Source of the DNA: Sciurus carolinensis
Taxonomy: Eukaryota > Chordata > Mammalia > Rodentia > Sciuridae
Assembly (NCBI RefSeq): GCF_902686445.1
Contig: NC_062228.1
Span: 67,870,648 to 67,934,647 of the forward strand
Length of the DNA stretch: 64,000 nucleotides
Direction: 5' to 3'
How positions within the stretch are numbered: position 1 is the stretch's first letter; the number at the start of each line of letters is the position of its first letter. The translations under genes were made by a program, and so were the position numbers. Below are positions 37,439 through 48,693 of this stretch, in pieces. The notes under the pieces were generated by a model. The model saw only the letters and a program-made list of their open reading frames with translations, was not told where the DNA came from and searched no databases.

Positions 37439-38700
37439 CAAACAGTCCAAGTATGTGTCAGATTTTTGTAGACCAAGTTTTACAACCCATAAGAAAAAAG
37501 TATGCAAAACTCATCTGTCTCCATTATATGCATGACATTCTATTAGATCATCCTGATCATCAGAACCTCCTTGAGATATTTGGGGATATGGCTATCAGCC
37601 TAAAACAACATTGGTTGATCATAGCAGAAGAAAATGTATGAACTAAACCCCCTATCTTGTATCTAGGATTTCAAATGATGGACACATTCTTCAAACCTCA
37701 AAAAATCCAGCTCAGTAAAGATCAATTAACCACTTTAAATGATTCCCAAAACTACTGGAGGATATTAATTGGCTTTAACCAACTTTCAGCTTCTCCACAG
37801 GAGAATTAAAGCCTTTATTTGACATGCTCCATGGGGATCCTGATCCATCTTCTCCAAGATCTTTAACTAATGAAGCTAGAGAAGCTTTAAGTAGAGTAGA
37901 AAGGGCTATTGAGTGTGCCCATTGTGATAGAATTAAATTCTTAAAATCACTTCTGTTTGTAGTAATTCCTTCTCAATATATGCCCACGGGTGTTTTCTGG
38001 CAACATGGACCTTTAATGTGGATATATTTATCCACCTCTCCTAAAAGTATAATTGAACCTTAGACCTCTATGGTGGCACAGCTCATTCTTCAAGGGATAA
38101 AAACTGCAGTTAGAGTGTTTGGTATACATCTTACCACCATTATAACTCCTTATTCTGCCCAAGTAGAAATTTTATGTGCTAATGATAATAACTGGGCTAT
38201 TGCTACAAGCTCTACTTCTGCAAAATTTGGTAACCAACCTCCAACATTCCCTTTATTTTCGTTTTGTGTTAATCATCCTGTTATATTCCTCCAAGTAGTT
38301 AAAAAACAACCTATTCCCAGAGCATTAAATATTTTTACTGATGGATCCTCTAATGGTACTGCTGCACTGGTCATTTAACAAAATACTATCACTCATATTA
38401 CTTCTCATAAGTCTGCTCAATTGGTAGAAATGGAAGCTGTGGTCATAGCCCTTAGAGAATTCAAGGAACAACCGAGAAATATTTTTACAGACAGTAATTA
38501 TATTGCTCAAGCAATTCCTAAATTAGAATTGGCTTGAACTATAGCTCCTCATACTCCAGCTTTTAGGTTATTTCTTCAAATACAGAAGCTCTTATGACAA
38601 TGTAAAGAACCTATGTTTTGGGGACATATAAGAGCTCATACCAATTTGCCTGGTCCTCTACATGAGTGTAATCATAAAACTGATCTTCCAACTCAAACTA
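37435..38700 (+). pseudogene. Provirus pol remnant: RT palm/thumb and RNase H
   Basis: 37435-37641 holds the RT palm from MANSPSMCQIFVDQVLQPI to YMHDILL (YMHD at 37525-37536). The family box is YxDD; here the first catalytic Asp is His, which should kill polymerase activity. Thumb and connection follow (YLGFQMM, 37660). RNase H text is at 38325-38540, with FTDGSSNGTAAL and later TDSNYIAQAI, separated by a stop at 38376. Stops occur at about 37639, 38061, 38376 and 38535. The RT fingers are deleted. Confidence 0.85.
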
Positions 38701-38734
38701 TTTTCATATATTCCTCAGTAGAAAAGACAGCTGA

Positions 38735-39583
38735 ATTTCATGCTCAATTTCACATTAACAGTACGACATTACAATGTAGATTTAAAATAACTAAAGAACA
38801 AGCTAGAACTATTGTTAAGGATGCCAACCTTGTGCTATTCATTCTCCAGTTCCACATATAGGCATCAATCCCAGAGGGCTTTTACCCAACCATTTGTGGC
38901 AAATGGATGTTACTCATGATCCCAGCTTTGGTAAACTAAAATTTACTCACGTGTCTATTGACACATGTTCAGGATTGATTTTTGCTTCTCTCCATTCTGG
39001 GGAAAAAGTTAAAGATGTTATATCTCATTGCTTTCAAGTTTTTTCAGCTAGGAGAATTCCTAAAATGCTTAAGACAGACAATGGCCCTGCTTATACTTCT
39101 TCATCTTTTACTCAGTTTTGTCTTATGTTTCAAATTACTCATAAAACTGGAATTCCTTATAATCCTCAAGGCCAAGGCATAGTGGAGAGTGCTAATCAAA
39201 CACTCAAGCTCATGCTTTTAAAACAAAAAGGGGGAGATTGGGTTACCCCCAGAGATAGACTGGCTATAGCTCTTTTTACTTTACATTGTTTAACTATGGA
39301 TTCAGAGGGTTATTCTGCTGGAGACAGACATTGGAATTCTCATCAGCAACACAAACCGCTAGCCTGCTGGAAAGATGTCCTTACAGGGACATGGAAGGGT
39401 CCAGACCCAGTGTTGATATGGGGGCGAGGATCTGTTTGTATCTTTCCACAGGATGCAAACTCTCCGGTGTGGGTGCCAGCAAGACTCATCAGAGAAGTTA
39501 CCAGTCGTTCAGCAGTTGATAAACATCATGAAAACAGTGAACATGAACATGATAATTCTCCTCCTGATGATTCCACTGATTGA
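38735..39583 (+). pseudogene. Provirus integrase remnant with open catalytic core
   Basis: Integrase inserts viral DNA into the host genome. The N-terminal zinc domain is damaged: an H-x3-H (HAQFH) is visible near 38740, but the Cys pair of the zinc site is lost, and a stop lies at 38859-38861. From 38894 to 39583 the frame is open for 229 codons and keeps the D,D-35-E triad: Asp5, Asp62 (TDNGPAY) and Glu98 (GIVES). The C-terminal DNA-binding part (WKGPDPVLIWGRGSVCIF) is present, with a local frame disturbance around 39290-39350. Its end overlaps the env start, as in betaretroviruses. Confidence 0.85.
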
Positions 39584-40310
39584 TGGAAACACTTTACAAC
39601 TCTGGACTGTAGTTACAGGATGGCCTTGGCCTCTCCCTTTAACTAACACCTCCTCTGTTTATCCCCCATTTTTTACTACTAATAGTACCCTCGGTTTCCC
39701 TGCTATACATGTGGATTTTGATATTATGCCTTTTCTTAATTACTTTTTTCTACTCTCTGGTAGTTTATGTTTCTCCATTTCTTATAATAATGATTCTACC
39801 CATCCCTGTGTCATACTTGGCACCCAAACTCTTGGTACCCAAATGAGGCCCATGTTGCTTGGAGTCTTCCTCCACGCGGCCTTCTTTGTGGTCCTGATGT
39901 CAAGGTTCCTGTAGAACTGTCTTTGTAGGTGGAACCAAATCTTTTACCTTTGCTCCTAGATTTAGTACCTACTCTAATACTTCCTTTTCTGGATATAATT
40001 TTTCTTTTCAAAATCCTTTAATGGTAGATACAGCTAATTCTTTTGATTCCTGGTCATTTTGCAGAGAAAGAGCCTGCACAGACATTAGTGCTCTGTGTAT
40101 GCTTCGAGGAGGTCAATTTATCAATGGTTTATATGATTATAACACCTTTACAGTGTTTGAAACAGGTGCTAATATTTGTAGATCCTCCTCACTGATTACA
40201 TTTAAGCCTACCCCTATATGTGTCACATCACCGTTCATCCTTATAGTCTCTAATACCTCCTCCATTAATCATACTTTAGAGTGCACTCCCTCCTCATGTT
40301 TTTAAAACTC
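39453..40310 (+). pseudogene. Provirus env surface-subunit remnant
   Basis: The env frame opens within the integrase end at 39453. A hydrophobic leader (MNMIILLLMIPLIDGNT, about 39528-39580) is followed by text with several N-glycosylation sites (NTS, NST, NDS). The frame shifts near 39850-39920 and again by 40020; 40021-40305 is another open piece. No receptor-binding assignment is attempted. Confidence 0.75.
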
Positions 40311-40319
40311 AATGTTGGA

Positions 40320-41010
40320 ATAGTACTAGTTTTCCTTTAATGATTGTTGCTCGAGTTCCTAGGTACATCCCAATGCCAGTTTTAGCCAATGTGGAAAACC
40401 TGCCTGTGGTATTGTCTCGACATAAGGGGGATTTTGGAATATCTCTAGCCATGACTGTGGCTGTCACTGTGTCAGCAGCTGCAGTTACTGCTGCTGGGGG
40501 TGCCCTAGCTACAAGTATTCCCACTGAACAGGCATTGAACAACCTCACTGGTAGTGTGGCCATGGCTCTTCAAACACAGGAAACCATAAATCAACATCTT
40601 CGTTCTGGTATAGTCACACTCAACCAACATGTTTATCTTCTCCAAGAACAAGTGGATATTTTGATGAACCTTGCTGCATCAGGATGTCTTGGTCATTATT
40701 CAGGATCATGTCTTACAGGGGTTCAATACCATAATTATAGCAGGGCTGCCAGTTTATCAAGACAACTTAGTGCTATGCTTAATGGATCTTGGATCTATCA
40801 GTTTGATAATCTCACCAGATCACTAGAAGCCCAAACAATCTTAGTAACTTCTACTAAAGTCAAGGTGCCCTCTGTTGCTGATGTAATTATGTTTTTTAAA
40901 GATATTGTATATGGGGTCAAAAATGGGCAGGCATTGTGGGGTTCTGTTTAATACTTCTGTTGTTCATTGTGTTAGCATTTCATTGCATGTGTAAGATGCA
41001 CCTAAGCCAA
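40320..41010 (+). pseudogene. Provirus env transmembrane-subunit remnant
   Basis: An open run of 203 codons (40340-40951) contains a hydrophobic fusion-peptide-like stretch (AVTVSAAAVTAAGGALA), a heptad-repeat helix (about 40530-40670), a Cys-x6-Cys loop (CLGHYSGSC, 40684-40710) and a second helical region. The membrane span follows in another frame (about 40935-41000). The frame change before the anchor means no complete product. Confidence 0.8.
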
Positions 41011-41298
41011 CAAAGGGATAAGATCATTGTGAAAAATGCACTTTCCACCTTAAAAGCCGGAACTTCTTCTCAGGTTTTGCTGTCTCCAATGGATGACTGG
41101 TAGTCAAAGACAGGAAAGTCTCATGTGACTAACATATCAACTTAAGACAGGAGCCAAGACAATAATATCAAGCTTCTTGGTTATCCGATGACAGGTAAGA
41201 ATGTCAGTGAGACATGTGGATGCCTAACACAGGCACAGTCGATCCAGATGTTGTGATAGGTATCACACATCCATTAAAGTTTTCTTCACTTTAAATCA

Positions 41299-41310
41299 AA
41301 AAGGGGGAGA
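41299..41310 (+). other. Polypurine tract
   Basis: AAAAAGGGGGAGA-type run directly before the 3' LTR, the usual plus-strand primer of retroviral DNA synthesis. Confidence 0.9.
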
Positions 41311-41692
41311 TGTAGAGACATGCTTACAGCTGTTTGCGGAAGAGATTGCCTCCTCCCCCACATTTACACATGCATACAGTCTCCTGGCTGCGCTTAGGCC
41401 ACAATCTGGCGCATGAGGTGTCTGACGGAGCACACCAAAACAACAGGCACCTGGGGGGTGCCACTCTATGTGTGCCGCTCTCACCTTCCTACCACTCCTA
41501 GTGGTGGTGGCTTGCTGTGTTCTCTCTTTTCACGGTGTCAGGCAGAGCTGATGTTGGCACCAAGGCATCTACTTGGGGAGAGAGGTAAGCAAGAAAGAAG
41601 CAAGGAAGCACCCCTGAGAAAAATAAAGAAGTTGTTCATTCCCAGTCTTCCTCAGATTCTTTCCTGCAGTCTCGTTGCTGCAGGCGGCAACA
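41311..41692 (+). repeat. 3' LTR of the class II provirus
   Basis: 382 bp, TGTAGAGACATGC...GGCAACA; poly(A) signal at 41622-41627. It is followed by the target duplication ACATGG. Confidence 0.9.
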
Positions 41693-44600
41693 ACATGGCA
41701 GAATGCTTCTCCCTGTGATGCACCTGGCAGAATTCTCCTGCCTGTGATGTACTGGCAGGATTCTCCTGCCTGTGATGCACTGGCAGAATGCTTCTCGCTG
41801 ATCCAGAACATAGCAGAATGCTCCTCCCTATGCCTACACCTGGCAAAATGCTTCTTTCTGTGCCCGCATGTGGCAGAAGCCTCCCCCCTCTTCTACACCA
41901 GTCAGAATGCTCTCCCTGGGCTGCACCTGGCAAAATGCTCCTCCCTGTTCCTGTACTTAGCACAAAACCCGTTCTGTGACCACACCTGGAAGAATGCTCC
42001 TCTCTCTACTGCACATGACAGAATACTCCTCCATGTGCTGCACTTGGAAGATGCTCCTCCTTGTACTGCACATTTCAAGATGCTCCTCCCTGTGAACTTC
42101 AATGGCAGAATGGCACTCCCTTTGCTCCACCTGACCAATGCTCTTCCCTTTACCCAGAGAAGGCAGAGGTCTCCTCCCTGTGCTGCACGTGGGTGAATGC
42201 TCCTAACTGTGCTGCACCTGGAACCATGCTCCTCCCTCTGCCCACTTCAGTCAGAATGCTCCTCCCTGTTCCCACACCTGGCAGAATGCACCTCCCTGTG
42301 TCCGAACATGGCAGAATGCTCTTCCTTGTGCCCGAACATGGCTGAGTGCTCTTCCTTGTGCTACATCTCGCAGAAGGATTCTCCTTCATCTGATACTGCC
42401 ACAATGTTCCTCCATGTGCCCACGTATGGCAGAATACTACTTCCCGTGCTGCATCTGGCAAAATTCTCCCTGTTTTTACACCTGGCAGAAAGCCCTTCCC
42501 TGTGCGGGACCTGGCAGAATGCTCCTCCATGTTCCTGAACCTGGCAGAATGCTCCTGCCTGTGCCCACACCCGGCAGAATGCTTCCATCTATGCTGCACC
42601 TGGCAGAATGCTCCTCTGTCCCCACCCCTGGGAGAATACTCTTACGCGTGCTACACCTGGCAGAATGATCCTCCAAGTCCAGCACATTGCAAAATCCTCT
42701 TCCCTGTGCCCACACCTGGCAAAATGTTCCTGCCTCTGCCCACACCTGGCAGAATGCTCTTCCATGTGCTGCACCTGACAGAATGCTCCTCCCTACGCTG
42801 CACCTAGATGAATGCTCCACCCTGTGTCCCCACATTGCAGAATGGTCCTTCCTGGGACCACACCTGTCAGAATGCTTCTCCCTCTCCTGAATCAGGCAGA
42901 ATTCTCCTCTCTATGCTGTACCTAATAGAATGATCCTCCCTGTGCCTCACCTGGCAGAATACTCCTCCCTGTGCCCGCACCTGGAGAATGCTCCTCCTTG
43001 TGCTGCACATGACAGGATTCTCCTTTCTCTTCTGCAAATGTATGCACATTCCTCCCTGTGCTGTACCTGGCAGAATGTTCCTGCCTGTGTTGCACCAGTA
43101 TGCATGCTCCTCTCTCTCCCGACACCTGGAGAATGGTGCTTCCTGTGATGCACCTGGTAGAATGTTCTTCCCTATACCCGCTCCTGGCAGAATGTTCCTC
43201 CCTGTGCCCCAACCTGGCAGAATGCTCCTCCTTGTGATCACTCCTGACAGAATGTTGCTCCCCCTTCTAAACCTGGCAGAACGATCCTCCCTGCACTGCA
43301 CAAGGCAAATTGCTCCTTTCTATGCTGCACATGTCACTAAGTTTTCCCTGTGCCCACACCTGACTGAAAGCTCTTCCCTAAGCTCCGCACCTGGCAGAAT
43401 GCTTCTCACTGTGCTGCAACTGGCAGAATGCTCCCTGTTCTGCACCTGACAGAATACTCCCCTGGGAGTCCACACCTGGAAGGATGTTCCTCCCTGTGCT
43501 GTACCTGGCAGACTGCTCCTCCCTCTGCTGCACATGGCCAAATTATCCTCCGCGTACCCTCACATGGCACAATGCTCCTCCGTGTGCCAGGACCTCGCAG
43601 AATGCTCCGCCCTGTGCAGCACATGTATGCATGCTTCTCTCTGTCCCCACACCTGGCACAATGATCCTCCCTGCGCTGCACCTGGCAGAATGTTCCTGTG
43701 CCCGAAACTGGCAAGATGCTGCTCCCTGAGTCTGAAACTGTCAGAATGCTCATTCCTGTGCTGCAAATACCAAAATGCTTCTCCCTCAGGCCACACCTAG
43801 CAGAATGCTCCTCCCTGTGCTGCACCTGGCAAATGCTCCTCCTGTGCTAAACAAGACAGAATACTCCTCCCTCTGGTGCTACTGCCTTCATGCTCCTCCT
43901 TGTCCTGCACCTGGCATAATGCTTCTCCCAGTGACCACAACTGACAGACAGCTCCTCCCTGTGACTGCACATGGCCAATTGTTCCTCCATGTGCTCATTT
44001 GTGGGAGAATTCTCCTCCCTGTGCCGCACCTGGTAGAATGCTGCTCCCTGAGTCCTAAACTGGCAGAATGCTCCTCCCTGTGCCTCACTTAGCATAAGGC
44101 TCCTCCCTGTGAACACACCTGGCAGAATGCTGCTTTTCTGTGCTGAACATGGCAGAAATCTTCTCCCTGTTCTCCACATGGCAGAATACTACTCCATGTG
44201 CCCTCACATTGCCGAATGCTCCTCCCTTTGCCACAACAGTCAGCATGCTCCTCCCTTTGCCCACATCTGGCATAATGCTGCTCCTTGTGCCTGCACCTGG
44301 AAGAACATTCCTCCCTGTGCCCACATCTGGCAGAATGGCCCTGCTGTGCTTCGACTGGGAGAATTCTCATCCCTGTACCTACACCTGGTACAATGTTCCT
44401 CCCTGTACCCACACCTTGCAGAATTATCCTCCCTCTGCTGCACCTGGTAGAATGCTCTTCCCTTTCCCAGCACTGGCAGAATTCCCCTCTCTGTGCTGCA
44501 CATAGTTGCATGCTCCTCAATGTGCTGCACCTGGATGGATGCTCCTCCCTATGCTGCACCTGGCAGAATTCCCCTCACTGTGCTGCACCTAGCTGCAAGC

Positions 44601-44940
44601 TCCTCAATGGGCTTCACCTGGATGCATGCTCCTCCCTATGCTGCACCTGGCAGAACTCCCCTCTCTGTGTTGCACCTAGCTGCATGCTCCTCAATGTGCT
44701 GCAACTTGCAGAATTCTCCTCTGTACTCGAACTGGCAAAAGCTCCACACTGTGCTGCACCTGGATGCATGCTCATCCTTATGCTGCACGTGGCAGAATTC
44801 TCCTCCCTGTGCCCTCATGTGCAAGAATGCTCCTCCCTGTCCTGCAAATGAGAATGCTCCTCCCTGGCCCACACGTGGCAGAATGCTCGTTCTTAAAACT
44901 GGAACTTGCAGAATGCCCCTTCTTCTGTCTAAACCTGACT
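41693..44940. repeat. 29-30-bp minisatellite, main array
   Basis: About 3.2 kb of head-to-tail units, consensus close to TGGCAGAATGCTCCTCCCTG followed by TGCCCACACC (30 bp) or TGCTGCACC (29 bp): about 110 units by length. Units are diverged from each other by several bases, so it is an old array. Because many units are 30 bp, long cysteine-rich open frames arise on both strands (up to 188 codons), which I regard as by-products. Toward the right end longer-range periodicity appears: blocks 'ctagctgcatgctcctcaatgtgctgcacctggatg' recur at about 44500, 44590 and 44680. Confidence 0.93.
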
Positions 44941-45740
44941 GTGTGCATGTCCTGCTTGAACAAGATGTGTACCATTTCGTACCTTGCTTTTGTATATTTG
45001 GTCTGTTTTCCTCAACAGGAATTACTTTTCATGGGAAACATTCTTGTTATGTCTCCTGAATCCCAGCTGTACAGAAGAGTGCCTCACCTGCTGGGAGAGG
45101 GTGGGGACATTGAAGCACTCTTGGAGCAGTAAAAGGATATGTCCTTGTGTCACTCTGCCCACTTGAACCACTCTGGTTTCTCTTTCCACTAAATTCACAT
45201 GCTGTCCACTGTTCATTTGGGCATCCTAGAAGTCCCCAGGGATTTGAGCATCATACTTTGAAGCCCAAGTTTTCCACGAGGCTGAAATCCAGCCAGAGCC
45301 TTGTGGTCCATGTCCCCTCTCAGTAGGTAGGTCCCTGTGTGCTCTGATCAGCCTCCCCTGGGACCTCTGCTTATGCCAATGTGAAGCCTGTCCCACCTGC
45401 TTCTGCCCTTGAGGGGCTTCTCATGGGGAAGGGCTTGCAGAGACATGCACAGTCCTCACCTCGTGTTCCCCAGATGACTTCCAGTCCCCATGCAGGTGCT
45501 GTCACTGCACCTGCAGGTGAAAGGACAGACACTTCCCAGCAAAGTGGTGAGGTCATGGAGTCCCTGACCTTTATCACCTTCCCTGCCCACACCTGCACAA
45601 TGCTGCCTGAGAACACTGACAGACATCATCATTCAGCTAAGTGTCCATGCCTTCATATCACTCTCAGATTCTGAGAAGGAGTCTTCCCCAAATGCAGTAT
45701 CAGACACAGAAGCATGGATCCAGAGGGGATTGGACATGAG
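44941..45740. other. Unannotated sequence right of minisatellite
   Basis: No recognisable gene. Sequence is of ordinary composition; short frames on both strands overlap each other and look like chance. Confidence 0.5.
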
Positions 45741-45747
45741 ACTATGA

Positions 45748-45853
45748 CAGTGCTCTCTCCCTCTCCCTCTCCCTCTCCCCCTTCCTTCTACCGTCCCTCT
45801 CGCCCTTCCTTCTACCGTCCCTCTTGCCCTTCCTCTCCCTCTCTCTCTCCTCT
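45748..45853. repeat. (CTCCCT)n / (CCCTTCCTTCTACCGT)n simple repeat
   Basis: CTCCCT units pass into two or three copies of a 26-bp unit (CCCTTCCTTCTACCGTCCCT plus a variable end) and back to CT-rich text. Confidence 0.9.
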
Positions 45854-47575
45854 CCCAATCTCACTCTCCACCTCACACACACATTCACAGCAGCTCTTTC
45901 AGGAAACACTTCATCTCTCCTTCTTGCTCTGACCTCCCTCTGAGATGTCCTCACTGGTCCCTGACTAACACTCTCTGCTCATTCTGCAGCTTTGCTCTGC
46001 AGACCCAGGTGAGCTTAAGGAAGGTGAGTTCCCAGTGGGCACTGGTGTCCAGCTGAAGGTGTGGGTATGGGCATGGACTCTTGCTTTTCTTCCTTCTGAT
46101 CCCAGGGAGAGGAGGCAGAGCCCAGGGAGATCATAATTCTAAATCTAAAACTACTCTCCTCGGTAGAGGAACAACAAACAGTTGGTTAGAGAAAAGTTAA
46201 AACAGTTGTTTCCTGTGTCAAGGATGAAAAGGTATTGGGGAAATGTGTGTGATCTGTGATGGGGACAGAGGAAGGGAGAGGGCAGCCAGGGACCCTGAGT
46301 GCCTGAGTCTGACTGTAATGCCACTTGGCACCGCAGACTGTAGACAGATTGTGAAGTGCTATGCTGCTTTTTCATCCCACAATCAATCTGTTATTCTGAA
46401 TATTCCCACAAACATTTTCTTATGAAACAGGAAAGAACACCCATTCTCACCAGGGATGCTTTGTATGGGCAGTTGGGTGCCCTTCCCTGAGGGCTCAGGG
46501 CATCTATTCTGATCCTGTGTATCCACTTTCCTTTCCCTGTGAATTTCAGCACCTATTTTTCAGTGTGAATTTGTAAACACACCACAACCTCACAGGCCCA
46601 GGCTCCTGTTAGGGACCTGACTTCATGCCAGCCTGAAGACTCCTGCTGCAGCCTGACCCCCTGCTCCCTTGGATACACTGCAGTCCTGGTCTCTCAGCCA
46701 TCACTAGGTTCTCGCTTCTGTTGTGCTTACTCTGCCTCACAGTTTCAGCCCTATCATGGGGCTGTAGTTCACTGATGAGTTTAAACTGCCTTCTGTCTTG
46801 CAGATGCTGTAAAGCGATCAGTTGTGACACTGTGCACAAACCCCCAAGCCCACGATTGACATGAGTGTGCGGTCCGAGTGCACCTCCCACCCCAGCGCTC
46901 CCAAGGCCAGCATCTCTGGTGAGGCTCCTTCCAGATACCTTTTCCTCCATCTGGAACCTGCAGAAAGGTGTATCCTGACTCACCCCTGCCTGACCAAGTA
47001 AACAATATAATTTATTCCCCGCTGCCCTTTTGAAAGCAACCAGCTGCCTTTCGGGGAATAGGGCCAGACACAAGGTGGGTCTCCTCTGCAAACCTCCAAC
47101 TTCCATTCCACACTGAGCAGCCCTTACTCAAGACTCCAATGCATTTGTTCAGAGTTCACACGTCAGTATGAAGAGAAAAATGTTTTCTCAAATATCATAA
47201 ATTGAATATTCATTAAAGTATACCATTACTCTTAAAGGACTACCAAGATAAAAATGGATAAAGCAAGCATGTCGGATTAGTGGGTTAAAATGTCTAGATG
47301 TCTCACTGAAGAGAAATAGGAAATACAGATGTGTTCAAAACTTATGCACTGCCTGCATTAACTTCTCCAATGTTATGTGGTTTTGAGTTACTTAAGTTTT
47401 TATTCACATATTCTTGAATTATACTGAAAGGGTTGGTTGTCAGTTCTGTAAATAGACTTTTATATATTTCAAAAGAATAATGATAACACATTTGCAAACA
47501 TGATTGTGGACCACAGCCTAACCTTCCTCTTCCAGGGCTGTAATTTTCATATATGTTTCTGTGTTTTATTTATCT
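45854..47575. other. Unannotated intergenic sequence
   Basis: Nothing identifiable. A 165-codon minus frame at 46609-47106 has no family features, no transmembrane or domain pattern, and I do not call it a gene. Confidence 0.5.
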
Positions 47576-47690
47576 GAAGCCTGGCATGGTGGTACCAGTC
47601 CATAATCCTGGCTACTTGAGAAACTGAGGCAGGAGGATCACAAGTTTGAGGCCCACCTGGGGAACTTACCCAGACACTGTAAAAATATTA
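47576..47690 (+). repeat. B1-type (7SL-derived) SINE
   Basis: It reads 'gcctggcatggtggtaccag', 'ctggctacttgagaaactga', 'ggcaggaggatcacaagttt', 'gaggcccacctgggg', a diverged B1 monomer. Confidence 0.85.
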
Positions 47691-48090
47691 AATTGGTGAT
47701 GGATGGGTTCCTGCTGACCCATGAAACGTGCTGACCCCAGAATGAGGAAAAAAATTAATATTTGCAATATTTCAGGTAAGTACAAATAGAACAACATTGT
47801 GATAATAAAGTGATTTCTTCATTTAAACTTGAAAATTTTTGATTTTGATATGGAATGTGTATACTATTTTTAAAGAATCATGTGAAAATACATATGTGTC
47901 TACTACTAAATACAGATGAGAACACTTTACAAAGCCAACCTTTCTACCCTTCCATCGTGGCCAGTCTCTGCCCCAATATTTCTGTCCTTATATATTTAAA
48001 AAAATATATGCTGCACATGTCTGTGTCTTGCCTCTACCTATGGAATATATGCTTGAGAACCACCCACTAAAGGCCACAAGGCTCTGCCTA
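47691..48090. other. Unannotated AT-rich sequence
   Basis: No gene or named repeat seen. Confidence 0.5.
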
Positions 48091-48470
48091 CTCTCCCTGT
48101 ACACACACCTGCTGGGCACCATCGACCCTGAAGGCACCAATGTCCCTGCACATGGCTCCCCCTCCTCTCCCTGCAGAGTCACCTGCTGGACACCCTCCAC
48201 CCTGAAGGCACACATGTCCCTGCACAGTCCTCCCCCTCCTCTCCCTGCAGAGACACCTGCTTGGCACCCTCCACCATGAAGGCACCCCTGTCCCTGCACA
48301 GGACTCTCCCTCCTCTCCCTGTAGAGACACCTGCTGGGCACCTTCCACCCTGAAGGCACCCATGTCCCTGCACAGATCTCTCCCTCCTCTCCCCACAGAG
48401 ACATCTGCTGGGCACCCTCCACCCTGAGGAGGGACCCATGTCAATGCACAGAGCTCTCCATCACTCTCAC
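48091..48470. repeat. 74-bp minisatellite, five units
   Basis: Units begin CTCTCCCTG(T/C)A(C/G)A near 48091, 48166, 48240, 48314 and 48388, each containing CACCTGCTGGGCACC and CCCTGAAGGCACC(C)ATGTC. The spacing is a steady 74 bp. Frames of about 150 codons on the minus strand follow from the repetition. Confidence 0.93.
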
Positions 48471-48693
48471 CTTCACCTGGGAGTTGGAGACTGAGGTTTG
48501 TGAAGCTCAGGATTTTATTATGTTTTGTTTGAGCAGGTGGGCAGAAAGTCATCATCTCTTTCATGTGAGAGTATTTAGTTTAGGTAAGTATTACGTTGTG
48601 GCTTGTCCTGATGGCGACACATTTACTCTCATTTTTTTATCTCCTGACTTTAGGTTCTACCCACACTCCAGTTGCTGATCTGATCCGTTCAGC

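Larger units (their letters stand above)
36126..41692 (+). mobile_element. Betaretrovirus-like (class II, HML-like) provirus, defective
   Basis: LTRs at 36126-36563 and 41311-41692 flank gag, pol and env remnants in order. A 6-bp target duplication ACATGG (36120-36125 and 41693-41698) and a strong polypurine tract before the 3' LTR confirm a retroviral insertion; 6-bp duplications are usual for class II. The capsid, dUTPase-free pol core, pol/env overlap and env TM text resemble the HML (HERV-K superfamily) group. A poor match of the primer site to tRNA-Met would fit the HML-5 branch. All genes have stops or deletions: nucleocapsid, protease and the front of RT are deleted. It cannot produce virus. 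Confidence 0.9.

Noticed and set aside
41693..44940. CRISPR-like array
   Set aside because: Units are directly adjacent, degenerate and lack unique spacers; the genome is mammalian.
41675..45059. Long open frames on both strands as novel cysteine-rich protein genes
   Set aside because: Explained by 29-30-bp tandem repetition; frames exist on both strands and shift whenever a 29-bp unit occurs.
46609..47106. 165-codon minus-strand frame
   Set aside because: No domain, no relation I recognise, single isolated frame in intergenic DNA.
47988..48564. Minus-strand 144-158-codon frames with repeated GEEGE text
   Set aside because: They follow the 74-bp minisatellite in two frames; no independent support.
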